Source of the DNA: Rhizophagus sp. LPA8_4_AMF
Taxonomy: Eukaryota > Glomeromycota > Glomeromycetes > Glomerales > Glomeraceae
Reading direction: 5' to 3'
Assembly (NCBI GenBank): GCA_021464525.1
Contig: JADRCO010000328.1
Span: forward strand, 1 to 37,692
DNA length: 37,692 nt
Position numbers and translations under genes: made by a program. Below, piece after piece: positions 11,060-21,798 of the stretch. Position 1 is the first letter of the stretch. The number at the start of each line of letters is the position of its first letter. A model generated the notes under the pieces. That model saw nothing but the letters and a program-made list of their open reading frames with translations, did no database searches and was not told the DNA's origin.

Positions 11060-11640
11060 TTATTAATTTTTGATCAGAATCGGTTAATTTACCTATTTAA
11101 TTCTTAAAAACCGGTGTTGTAAACTTCTAATATTTGAAAAAAAAAATTGTTTATAAAAAAGCTCATTTTGTCATAAAATGTATTGCTGAATTCTTTCCGC
11201 GTGTAGTATGCCTCTATTTTTGATTCTTTTTTGTGTTCTTATTAATTGTCATTCGTCTAAAATCAGAACTATCGCGAAATTTGCTTGACGATTACACAAT
11301 GTAAACTTCCTTTTTACCATAACAAATGTGCAACTTTTTTGCTTATTCTATTTTATAATTTTCTCTCTGTTATGAATTTTATGACATACAAATGTTTTAA
11401 TAATTTAGTGTTTAAAAACACGCAAGATAAAGACATCCCATCTGACGCACGTACAATGTAAGCTTTTTTTTTACAATAGTAAATATACAATTTTTTGTTA
11501 TTCTTTTTTTTTTAGGTTTTTTACAGTAAATGATATGATTTCTACAAAATATAATAATAAATTAAGATGTTTTGTAAATTATTAGATAGCTTTCAATATA
11601 TACTATTCATATATTAATTGAGGCGATAGGAGACTCTTTC
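11060..11640 (+). repeat. conserved element with splice-like signals, copy 1
   Basis: This stretch is repeated at 28830-29424 and, more decayed, at 33378-33840. A probable exon ends ACACAAT|GTAAAC with donor at 11301. An AG at 11407-11408 opens a 49-nt stretch (11409-11457) ending GTACAAT|GTAAGC at 11458. A T-rich tract then ends in TTTAG near 11514. The sequence after each donor is itself repeated (TTTTTAC-ATA--AAAT), with a 157-bp period. Possible reading: part of an old multi-intron gene or a spliced non-coding RNA. SELSRNLLDDYT can be read before the first donor, but I cannot assign a family. Confidence 0.5.
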
Positions 11641-13802
11641 TCGTTCAAAATTTAAGCTAAAGAAAAAATGTCAAATACTCTTAATCACTGATCGGTACTG
11701 TCGTTAACTCGTTATAACAAAATCGGGTGAAATTTAACGTTTCGCATGTCACTGGAATGATAATATTATAAATGTGATATAGTTTGTTTTGTAATTATGA
11801 TCACCTGATAGTGTTTTAAAGTGGAATGATCGACAGTTACCTTGCGTTTGGTGATACCAATTTATTTATAAATGATTACTTAATAAAAAATATTCATTGT
11901 TTTTTTTCCAATATTTGAAAAGCATAAAATTAAATTCCGCAGTAAATTTTTTGTACTTAACAATGTCTAATAACGCTGAACTTATTAATGATTTAAATGA
12001 TTGGAATAAATGGATTGAAGAAGCCATTTCTAAAAAACTTATTAAATATTATGAATTTGACCAATTTTATAATTTTCAAAAATTGGTTCCGGAGGTTTCG
12101 GAAAAGTTTATCGCGCAAACTGGAAGAATTCTCATAAATGTTATGCAATAAAGTCTTTTTTTAATATCAATGATTCTTCAGCAAAAGCAATTGTTCGTGA
12201 GGTAATTATAAAGTCACATATATCATTAATTATTATATGTATGTAAACTTATAATGTAATATTTTATTTACTACCTAGATACGCGAAGTTGATTTTCATG
12301 ATAATGTTATCAGTTTTTATGGTGTTACAACTTCCAATGAGGGTATATAAGTTCTAATATTATTTATTTAATAATAATTAAAATAACTAATTAACTAATT
12401 TGTAATATTTATAAAGAAAATCAAAGAAATGAATTCTCATTGGTACTAGAATATGCTGAAAATGGTACTCTCCGAAAATATCTAAATGAAAATTTTAAAA
12501 ATCTCACTTGGAATGACAAATTTAATTTTGCATTTCAACTGGTTTATGCAGTATCATGCTTGCATGGAGAAGGGATAATGCATCGTGATTTGGTAAATAT
12601 TTTAAAATTTATTACGTATTTAAATTTAATGATTATTTTATCTTAATTGTTTTATTTTTATGTAATTATTAATAGCACTCCAATAATGTGTTAGTTCATC
12701 AGAATACTGTTAAGTTGGCAGATTTTGGCTTATCAAAAAGGATTGAAGAAACATCTAACTCTCAATCAAAAACATTTGGATTAATTCCTTATACTGATCC
12801 AAAAAGTTTTAATAGAAATACAACAATATTTATTAAATAAAAAAAGTGATGTTTATAGCACTGGTGTATTATTATGGGAGATATCTAGCGGTAAGCCACC
12901 TTTTCATGGTATACCATATGATGTTGGTTTGGCAATTAGTATTTTACAGGGCCTTAGAGAGAAACCTATTCTTGATACATCTGAAGACTATATAAAAATT
13001 TATACTGGTGAGTATAAAGTTACATTTATTATGATTTATAAGCCATATAAGTTTAATTAATTAAAGATACCTTTTTTGCAGATTGTTGGAATCTTGAACC
13101 TGATAATCGACCAACTATCAATCAAGTGGTTAATGAACTAAAAGCGATTATAACAAAAGAAAACATATTTATAAAAGATTTTCCCCAATATGATGATAAA
13201 AAGGATATTCAATTATCAGATAATCAGCAGCCAATTTTAGATGAAGTTTCTTCTGAAGATTTTAATTCATTACATGGAGAATTATCTCAAGTTATTCAAA
13301 ATTTTAATATGATGGACACAAAAGAAATAGAATGTTCAATGCCATCAAGTAACCAATTTGAGAATAAATTTAATACAATAGTTAATGACATAATTAATTT
13401 TCTTTATGATGATGGTGATAAAGTAGAAAAACAGAAAATCCTTAATTATCTTAACAATCATAACATAACATTACAAGTGATTAACAATTTATTATTAAAC
13501 AATCAAAATAATTTAAATTCTCTTGTTTTACTTGGAAAATTTTATTATTTAGGAATTGGATTCAGTGTTGATAAGAAAAAAGCATTTGAATTATATCAAA
13601 AGGCAACAGATTTAAATAATGCATTTGGAATTAACAATTTAGGAAATTGTTATGAACACGGAATTGAAACTTATATTGATAAAAAATTGGCATTTAAATT
13701 ATATCAAAAATCAGCAGATTTAGGAAATGCAACTGGAATTCTTTATTTAGGATATAGTTATCTAGTTGGAATTGGTACTTTTATTGATAAGCAAAAATCA
13801 TA

Positions 13803-13960
13803 TGGGTTCTTTGCTAGGAAAATGACCTTCTGAGAATTTTTTAACTTAATTTTAAAGTTAATCTCATTTTAGTCTATTTGTTTTGAAAAATGAAGAACAA
13901 TGAAAATCTCAATTTTTATTGAAAAGTCCTCAGAAGGTCATTTTCCTAGCAAACAACCCA
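13803..13960. mobile_element. Tc1/mariner-type MITE, 158 bp
   Basis: The left end TGGGTTCTTTGCTAGGAAAA continues to ACCTTCTGAG (13803-13834) and matches the reverse complement of the right end (about 13930-13960) with one visible mismatch. The element is flanked by TA at 13801-13802 and 13961-13962. Removing the element plus one TA gives TCA-TAT-GAA-TTA, which restores the Sel1 frame exactly. Length, TA duplication and long inverted repeats fit a Stowaway-like MITE. The core is AT-rich with no ORF. Confidence 0.9.
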
Positions 13961-13963
13961 TAT

Positions 13964-14640
13964 GAATTATTTCAAAAGGCAGCAGATTTAGGAAATGCAA
14001 ATGGAAATTATTTTTTAGGATATTGTTATCAATATGGAATTGGAACTAATGTTGATGAAAGAAAGGCATTTGGATTATATCAAAGAGCAGCAGATTTAGG
14101 AGATGTAAATGGAAAATATGTTTTAGGATATTGTTATCAAAATGGAATTGGAACTGATATTGATAAGAAAAGAGCATTTGAATTATATCAAAAAGCAGCA
14201 GATTTAGGAAATACATCTGGAATAGATAATTTAGGATATTGTTATCAGTATGGAATTGGAACTGATATTGATGAGAAAAAAGCATTTGAATTATATCAAA
14301 AAGCAGCAGATTTAGGAGATGCATCTGGAATAAATAGTTTAGGATATTGTTATCAAAATGGAATTGGAACTAATGTTGATGAAAGAAAGGCATTGGAATT
14401 ATATCAAAAAGCAGCAGATTTAGGAGATACATCTGGAATAAGTAATTTAGGATTTTGTTATCAAAATGGAATTGGAACTAATGTTGATCAGCAAAAGGCA
14501 TTTGAATTATATCAAAAAGCAGCAGATTTAGGAGATGTATCTGGAATAGATAATTTAGGACATTGTTATCAAAATGGAATTGGTACTAATATTGATCAGC
14601 AAAAGGCATTAGAATTGAATCAAGAAGCAGCAAATTTGGG
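13964..14640 (+). repeat. near-identical 108-bp Sel1-coding repeats
   Basis: Six units of 36 codons follow each other. Each includes GGATATTGTTATCA, then GGAATTGGAACTRATRTTGAT, a Lys-rich stretch and GAATTATATCAAAAAGCAGC. They differ mainly at the first few codons of each unit. They encode the helix pair of Sel1/TPR-like solenoids (core YELYQKAADLGD...GYCYQNGIGT). The high DNA similarity between units, compared with copy D, suggests recent unit duplication or gene conversion. Confidence 0.85.
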
Positions 14641-14722
14641 GCATAATATAGCTCAATACAATCCTAATTTAAAAAAGAAGGCAAATTTCAAAAAATGGAG
14701 GTGGACAAAAATATTTTTTTGA

Positions 14723-15711
14723 AATAGAAATAAAATGTAAAAAATCTGTTATAGTATTATTACAATCTGTTACAAAGCAGTAATATTTAAATAGAATAAC
14801 AGATAATATTAAACCACTATACCCCTGAAGTTCAATCATGTCTGCCAAAACTATTAATTAGAGTAAATTATAATAAGTTAATTCAAATCAAGCTATAAAT
14901 TCCAAATTCCAAATTCCCAATTCCAAATTTCTTTAGTGATTATATTGTTAGTTTCATTCCGCTGAAAATTGTTGATTAAAATCAATTTTATTACTGATAA
15001 TCACATTAAATGATCTTTTGAATGATTCAGATGTTAATTCTTCTGTTATACCATTATGATAGCGTTAGTAAGATATGAATTATTATTTATAATTAGAAGT
15101 TTGATCATTGTATAGGAATTATAAAGAAAAGGCGCATAAATAATTAGTTAAAATTTAGAGAATCCTATATTTAGTAAATTATCTTATATTGTAAAATAAT
15201 ATATTATATAAACTAGGGTTGCGCTTTGATTTACAGTGACACATTATTTTTTTATTAATAAACACAAAATGACTTCTTACTAATTTATTGATTAATGAAC
15301 CAAATAAAAAAGGAAAAAATTTTACCCTTCCTAAGAGAAGATCACTAAATTACTTTTATAAATGAAAATTAAGAAAAAACAAGAGAAAATTTTATAATCT
15401 GTAATTCCAAAGCGTATTTAACCTAGCTAAAATTAGTAATCTTTGCTTCGATGTATCTGCCGAATCAGCGGAATGCATCTTGAGTAGATCATTTCTTTTT
15501 TAGATAATGCGTACCAGAATTTTGTGCTACTTTAAAGCCAGAATTAAGATGCGTTGTAAATGTGTGCCGATCACTTAGTAAGATTTTATCATGTGCATTC
15601 TGCAGATTGGCGCTTTCGTTCTACATTCTTATGCTTGTTGATACTTCCGACATGTCACACAATCACTTTATTATAAATGATCCAAATCAGGATTTTTTTT
15701 TTTGCTATTAA
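14723..15711. other. AT-rich spacer, no gene seen
   Basis: It separates kinase copies B and C, both on the plus strand. There is a short ATTCCAA-type tandem stretch near 14897-14930 and an imperfect inverted pair around ATCTGTTA/TAACAGAT (14741-14803). The GC-richer stretch 15440-15650 holds no readable ORF. It should contain the former promoter of copy C. Confidence 0.5.
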
Positions 15712-17085
15712 ATGCAATCTACCAACAGTTCAAACGAATGGGTCGAGGAAGCCGTTTCTATAAAACATTAAATATTACGAATACGAAGATTTTCGTAATA
15801 TTGAAAAAATTGGCAATGGAAACTTTGGAAAAGTTTATCGTACAAATTGGAAAATTCGGAACAATATTTTGCTTTAAATCTTTATCTAGCCTTGACAATA
15901 ATACTATAAAAGATGTCGTTAAGGGGGTATTTATTATAAAAATGTAATATCAATCTATTTAATTTTGAATTAATTTACGTTTATCTATAATTATAGCTTG
16001 AAATTCATCGTGAAGTTCAATCTGATAACAATATTATTAGCTTCTTTGGGATTACATATAAAGGTAATAAAATATAAAAATTTATTATATTGATTTTTGT
16101 AAAAACACATTTAAAACAAAAACTAATTATTTTTTATAATAGAAAATCCAAAATGCCAATTTAAAAAATGTTTATTAGTAATGGAGTATGCCGATAGTGG
16201 TACTCTTCGAACATATTTGAAATTAATAAGAATATTACTTGGGAAAATAAATACAAATTCGCATATCAGCAGTTAACTTGCGCCATGTCGTGCTTACATG
16301 ATGTGGGAATAATACATTGTGATTTAGTAAGTTATTTGATAAGTTGTCGACTTTATTAATTTATTTTTAATAAATTTAATAATTTAAAATTTCTTTATTT
16401 AATAATAGCATTCTGGCAACGTATTAATTCATCAAGATAATATTAAATTATCTGATTTAGGATTATCAAAGAAAATAGAAGTAATATCTAAGACATATTC
16501 AACACAGCAAACTTTGTTTGGCATAACCCCTTATATTGATCCAAAAAAATTGGGTAATCCGAAATATTCTTTAAATAAAAAGAGCGACGTTTATAGCGTT
16601 GGAGTGCTTTTGTGGGAGATATCAAGCGTCATCCACCATTTGTTTGGTTTTGCAAATTTTACAAGGAGATAGGGAAACAATTGTTCCAGATACTTCCCCT
16701 GATTATTCTAATATTTATACAAGTAAATATAGATATAATTTATTTGTAAATTATAACGTTATTACAATCTCAAGTCTCATATTATATATAAATTTTTTTT
16801 GGGATGGTGAATCAGATAATAGGCCAGATATGATCCATGTACTGTAGTTACCAAATTACCAAAGATCACAAATTCAAGTATAACAGAAAATCAAGTTAGT
16901 TGTTAAATAGATTCTCGATTATCAAACTCACAATAACTTGATGGTGGTATATCAAACAAGCAACAACACGATAGTGGTATATCGAACGAGCAACAACTTA
17001 ATAGTTATCGAGCGCTAACAATAATTCAGTGCATGGTGAATTATCCGATATTATTAATAATTTCGATTTTAAAAATATTCCTAAT
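15712..17085 (+). pseudogene. kinase-Sel1 family gene, copy C, decayed
   Basis: The family exon pattern is still visible: 15712-15926, 15997-16063, 16143-16326, 16409-16722 and a remnant from about 16800. Exon 1 needs at least three small frameshift repairs to read WVEEAVSIKH, EKIGNGNFGKVY and the Lys region. Exon 3 has one shift and reads IIHCDL where HRDL is expected. Exon 4 has DLG in place of DFG and loses bases near 16628-16640, before LQGDRETIVPDTSPDYSNIYT. The exon 5 remnant reads WDGESDNRPD without a clear acceptor AG. It then decays through a 30-bp direct repeat (16944-16967 and 16974-16997) to SVHGELSDIINNFDF, matching LHGELSQVIQNFNM of copy B. No Sel1 repeats remain. Confidence 0.8.
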
Positions 17086-17099
17086 TGTGTTTCGCAATC

Positions 17100-20000
17100 C
17101 AGCCTTTATTACAAATAAGAAGAATGTAGCTTCAGCTGATCTTATATCAATTAATGATGATACGCTTAATGATAGGCAAAATTTACTTGTTGAAAATTTA
17201 AGTGATTGGGCAAGAAAAATGTCAACTTTAACTGGAATTAATTCAGAAACCCAATTTAATAAATTCACCATAAAAAGATCTATTCATTGAGTTTAAAGAT
17301 GAAACCTTACAAAGATTAATTATGGATATTATAAAGAATAACCCTGAAGCAGATAATATTAGAAACATGCAAGGAATGTTTAATTGCAACAGTATCACCT
17401 GATGGGATTGTGAGATCTGAGCGATCAGCTTTAGAACGAGATGAATTTGATCGATGGAAGCATGTTTATTTCATCAACAGCATCACGAGAGTCTTAATGA
17501 TTATTTCGCTAATCAAGAAAATTTATTATCAGATCTAAATGGAAATGTTAGTGATCGTATATACTTTTTCAAATATAGATACGGGTTAGATCCTGTTTAC
17601 AAGAACTTGTAAAGTTGTCAAGCAAATAATTTGTTGATATTCACGACTGAAACACAGGATTCAAGTAGGGTAAGTCAAAGCAATGATGGTTATGATTTAA
17701 TTGTTGAAATATATTTTTAGTTAACCTATTCGAAATACTACAACTCAACCTATAGATAAAGCATTTCTAGCTAGAATCAAACGATCGAATGCTAATCCTA
17801 CATTGTGATGCAACTACTGCTAATACTGAAAATATTAAACTGGCTAAATGTGCGATCGAGCAATTCCGAAATGAATTTATAACAAAGAAAGTTCAAATGG
17901 AGCCTATGAAACATGCGTGTATCATTTTTCATATTCATCGAGATCAGGAATCCACTTTCGAGTCTTTTAATTTCGTGTGCGGCTGGAAGCAAATGACTAT
18001 CGAAACGTTATCAGGAAATGACATTCCTATATCTGTTCTTTTAGAGGGATCGTTGTCCTATATTGTTAATTCTGCTTATCCATTCGAAAATATTTTGTTA
18101 CAAGAGCTGCCATGGTGTTTATCATGCACGAAATATCCATCAAATGGTAACACAGTCAATCATATAAAGTAAGTATTTATCTTTTAGTACATTTAATAGC
18201 ATTAAAAAAAATTATACTATAACTACAGTAAAATTTCCTCTAGACTATCAAGCGAAAAAATACTTGAGTATCCAAACTTCATCAAATGCTTGAAAGATAA
18301 AACTCTTAAATGGATAGAAGAAAATTCCGCAAGTGATTGGCAATATAAAATCGCGTTAAATAAGCAAGAATTATATTCGTATTCTTCATTTTCTGCAGCA
18401 CTACAAGCTCATATCAACATATTTTCCTTCACGCTTATTGGTGAAAGAATTCCAAGGAAGTTTTAGCTCAATTACAATTAGCTCGAATGTTTCCATTAAT
18501 AATTAAAAATATCGCAAGTCAAGGAAATACTATTGCTGGTAGTCTAGAAAAATATCTCGTTAGAGAAGTAATTAAACTAATGTTAATGCGAATCTGTGAC
18601 AATTTTGAATTAATTGATAAATGGCAACATGACGCCACAGGAATAATAACTCTAGTTAATAAGTTAACGCGAGCAAAAACTTTACCGGATCTTCCAAAAA
18701 GTTCACTTATCATGGGATGCCTTGCTTCTATTCCGATCGAATCAGATATTAGATTAAATTTTTATAAGAAATTATTCTCTAAAGAACCTTTTCCATTAAT
18801 GGGTGCAATCATTGAAAAAATCTTTGTTAAAGAAGACGTTGAAAATAAAAGTATATTCTTTACAGTAATTACAAATTTCGAAGAATCTATAAGACAATCT
18901 ACTCGGTTAAATATTATTAATGAATGTTTAAGAGATTTAGATACAAACATGGCTACTTTATGTTGTGATACCATTGGACAAACCTTCTTTGTGCATAAAG
19001 AATTGGAAAATTTAACAGCTTACTTTGGACCGGCTCTTGAAGCTTTGTATAAATAAGAAAGACCACCATTACAAAAAATAACTTCAATTGCTTTGCTTAA
19101 AGGATTTGTTCGTCGATTCTGGGATAACTATATTCAAGAAGATAGGTATAGTTCTATTGCAGAGGAGAATAATTTTGATAATGATTTAATCAATCAACTT
19201 AATTATTACATGAATTTCACCCATCCTTCGACTTTAAGATGTATTTTTAAGAGATTTACGTCAAAGAGATTTCTCAAGTGATGATGTTAGACGATTTTGT
19301 GAAACTCAGAAAGCAATTTTATCATGGCTTGGAACTTTAAATTGGGAAGATACTGGTGAAAATCGTTTGCCTTTTAATCCATATTGTGATTTGCCTGAAT
19401 ATGGTGAATTAGAAGAGAGTTTTATGAGTTATTATAGTATAAGCGATAAGGCATCATTCCAAGGACTTGTACAAAGGATGAATAAACCTACTATAACGAT
19501 GAAAATATCTTTAATTGGACTTTTCTTTATACGTCTTCATGCTACAAGAGCTTCAAGAGAATGGAGACATCCAGAAATACAATCAGCTATTTCTTGACAA
19601 GTGAACTTATGAGAATGGATCTTCAGTATTATATAAAACAATTGCAACCAAAAGCTTATCAAATGAACAACCTTTACTTCAAATTAATAATTCTGGGATT
19701 AATAATACCGATTTGTTCTTAAAATCTGCTACGCATATATAATCGCATTCCACGCATCAATTGAACCAAATTCATCTCAATTAGCGATGTATTTACATAG
19801 GCTATCGGACTGTCAAAACTTGTTTATCTTAACATGTACTGTATTTCAAATTTGAAATCGGTGGCGTACAATTCAGTTGCTGCTGCAGAAAAAATTACAA
19901 GATATGCTTGTAAAATGTGAAGAATATTCTTAATTGTTCAGACGAGGTACACTAAAATTTATTATCGTTTTTTTTAATTTTATTGGTTTTTTCATTAAAT

Positions 20001-21798
20001 ATAATTATTAATTAAATTCTGTAATATTAATCAGAATCTGGCATTGATATTCCATTCTATAATTTCTTCAATGACAGAAAATCCTCCGTCAAATCAACAA
20101 ATAAATTCATACACTGATCGCGAAATTTGGGCAATAGAGTTTCATGGAAATTATATTGAACCAAAAATTAGAAATATAACCGAAACTGCAGCTAATTATC
20201 TCATGAAATTAAACAAAGCCTTAGCCAAAATCAAAAAAAGAAAGCGAAATCTGTCAAACCTTAACTATGGGTAAACAATATCGAGAAGAGAATTTACCAA
20301 CTTTATGGAGATCAATCGGAATTATAAATTTCAATAGCTTCCGTGCTTATTATATGAGTAATATGGCAAACGAAGATAATTATCCATTTCTTTCGATATT
20401 TTTTAAATATACTGGACAGTTAGAATTACTCAAACATCTTTTGCTTATTGTAAAATTTGTTCAAGATTTGAATTCTAAACTCGGCTATTGTTTAACAAGA
20501 CAAAATACGAAAGAGATGGACTTCAAAACATTCTTAGAAAAAGAATCCGATGATGGTAAAAATCATAATAGCTTGAAAACTGCATTCGATGAATTTAGTT
20601 AGAAAAAGATGGAATGCAGTTATACCTTTTGTAAACCGATATCAATGTCATGACCTTCCAAAGGAAAAACCAAAAATGAAATATAGGCTTCCAGTCGTTT
20701 TTGGTTTAGTGGAATCAAAGGATACGGGAATTTTCTTAAGTGCAATCTTAGATTATTTAATAGATATACAAAATAACTTCCTCGAAGAAGTTAGGATAAT
20801 CCCACCTGGAACTTGTAAGTCTCTCAAGTTTTTAGATGAATCAACGGTAAATATTGAAAAAACTGTTTCAACAACTTCAAAAATACAATCGGCGAAACCA
20901 CATACACCCAGCAGCGGATATTACCTCTAACCTATGTACCTTGATCATGCTCATTACGAAAATATCATAAATTTTGACTGGAATAACGGAATTCTTTCAT
21001 ACAGTCAAAGAAATTTAGCAGTATCAAGAGGACAAGATATCGTTTATGATTTGACAAAAATTGAAGAGGAATTGGTAAATATTTTAACTTTTGAAAAAAT
21101 TTATATAGAAACGCCATCAGATTCTCAATTATATTTAGAACCTTTCCCATATCACATGGAATTATTCCGAGGATATAACAGAATTCTTAATGATATTAAG
21201 AATTTAATAACTCAAGAGCCAATCCCAATTGAAAAAAATGAATTTTTTGAAGTTTTCTAAAACCCAACGTCCGTTTCAGAAGATAAAATAAGTGAAATTT
21301 TATCGTCATTGGAAGTAGTTCTTCTGTGTTTTATCAAACATACAAAAGTTAGAGATGAGAATAAATCCATTAAAGATTATGTTTTACAATGGAAGAAATT
21401 ATCGTCATTATATAAACGTGAAGGATTTTCTAAAGTCTTAAATATTGATCTACGACTTAAACATATAGTGGCTTTATACGAACTTGTTGAAGAGCAAGTT
21501 GCTGATACAAAATTGAATATATTCATAAAAAGTATAAGAAAAACCTTTCAACAGATATGAAATACTTAATCCATATATTTTGAACAACAAACTACAACGA
21601 AAAAAGTTATACCAGCAGAAGCGTTCGCTTAGCTTTAAAACGATTCATGTTACGATTTTTAACTTTAGAAAGCAAAAAGAAACGGAATCATTACATATTT
21701 ATTTACAGGATAGTTCGTTAAATTTCTGGCCATCAACAATTCCAGAGGAACTTGTTGTTGAATTATTTCCGAAGAATTTACTGGTTGCTAATACATAA
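17100..21798 (+). pseudogene. RNF213/mysterin-like E3 ligase, decayed C-terminal half
   Basis: A long series of plus-strand frames matches, by eye, the large RNF213-like (AAA+ ATPase and ubiquitin ligase) proteins expanded in Rhizophagus. Landmarks in order: TVSPDGIVRSERSALERDE with KHVYF (17395-17480), MLILHCDATT with KHACIIFHIHRDQEST and FNFVCGWKQ (17789-18168), NKQELYSYSSFSAALQAHI (to 18420), 18487-19281, RDFSSDDVRRFCE with NPYCDLPEYGELEESFM (to 19594), 20044-20602, 20589-20930, 20934-21260, 21309-21560 and 21580-21798. The intron 18169-18243 (GTAAGT-TCTAG, phase 2) joins NHIK to LSSEKILEYPNF. A second probable intron lies near 19950-20036. There are at least eight frameshifts or stops, for example TAA at 19054-19056 with the frame continuing beyond. 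No Walker ATPase or RING motif is seen in what remains. It starts directly after kinase copy C. Confidence 0.7.

Larger units (their letters stand above)
11963..14722 (+). pseudogene. kinase-Sel1 gene, copy B, MITE-interrupted
   Basis: Five exons: 11963-12201, 12279-12342, 12417-12592, 12676-13007 and 13082-14722, all with GT-AG introns in the same phases as the intact gene. The kinase has HRDL, then HSNNVLV, DFGLSKR, LLWEISSG and CWNLEPDNRP. The glycine loop (KIGSGGFGKVYRANW) is readable only if one A is restored in the run 12078-12082. A second single-base shift lies near 12811-12822, since exon 4 is 332 nt where 331 would keep phase. Exon 5 encodes about nine Sel1 repeats, interrupted after IDKQKS by a 158-bp MITE. 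Sel1 units resume at YELFQKAADLGN. Later units are unusually alike. The end lacks the Lys/Arg-rich tail of copy D and reads KKWRWTKIFF. Without these three lesions it would encode a full-length protein. Confidence 0.85.

Noticed and set aside
14046..14324. Open antisense frame through the Sel1 repeats of copy B
   Set aside because: It is low-complexity and stays open only because the repeat period (108 bp) is a multiple of three. The same shadow occurs at 24615-25022 in copy D.
13964..14640. CRISPR-like regular repeats
   Set aside because: The 108-bp units are continuous and encode Sel1 repeats. There are no short repeats with unique spacers.
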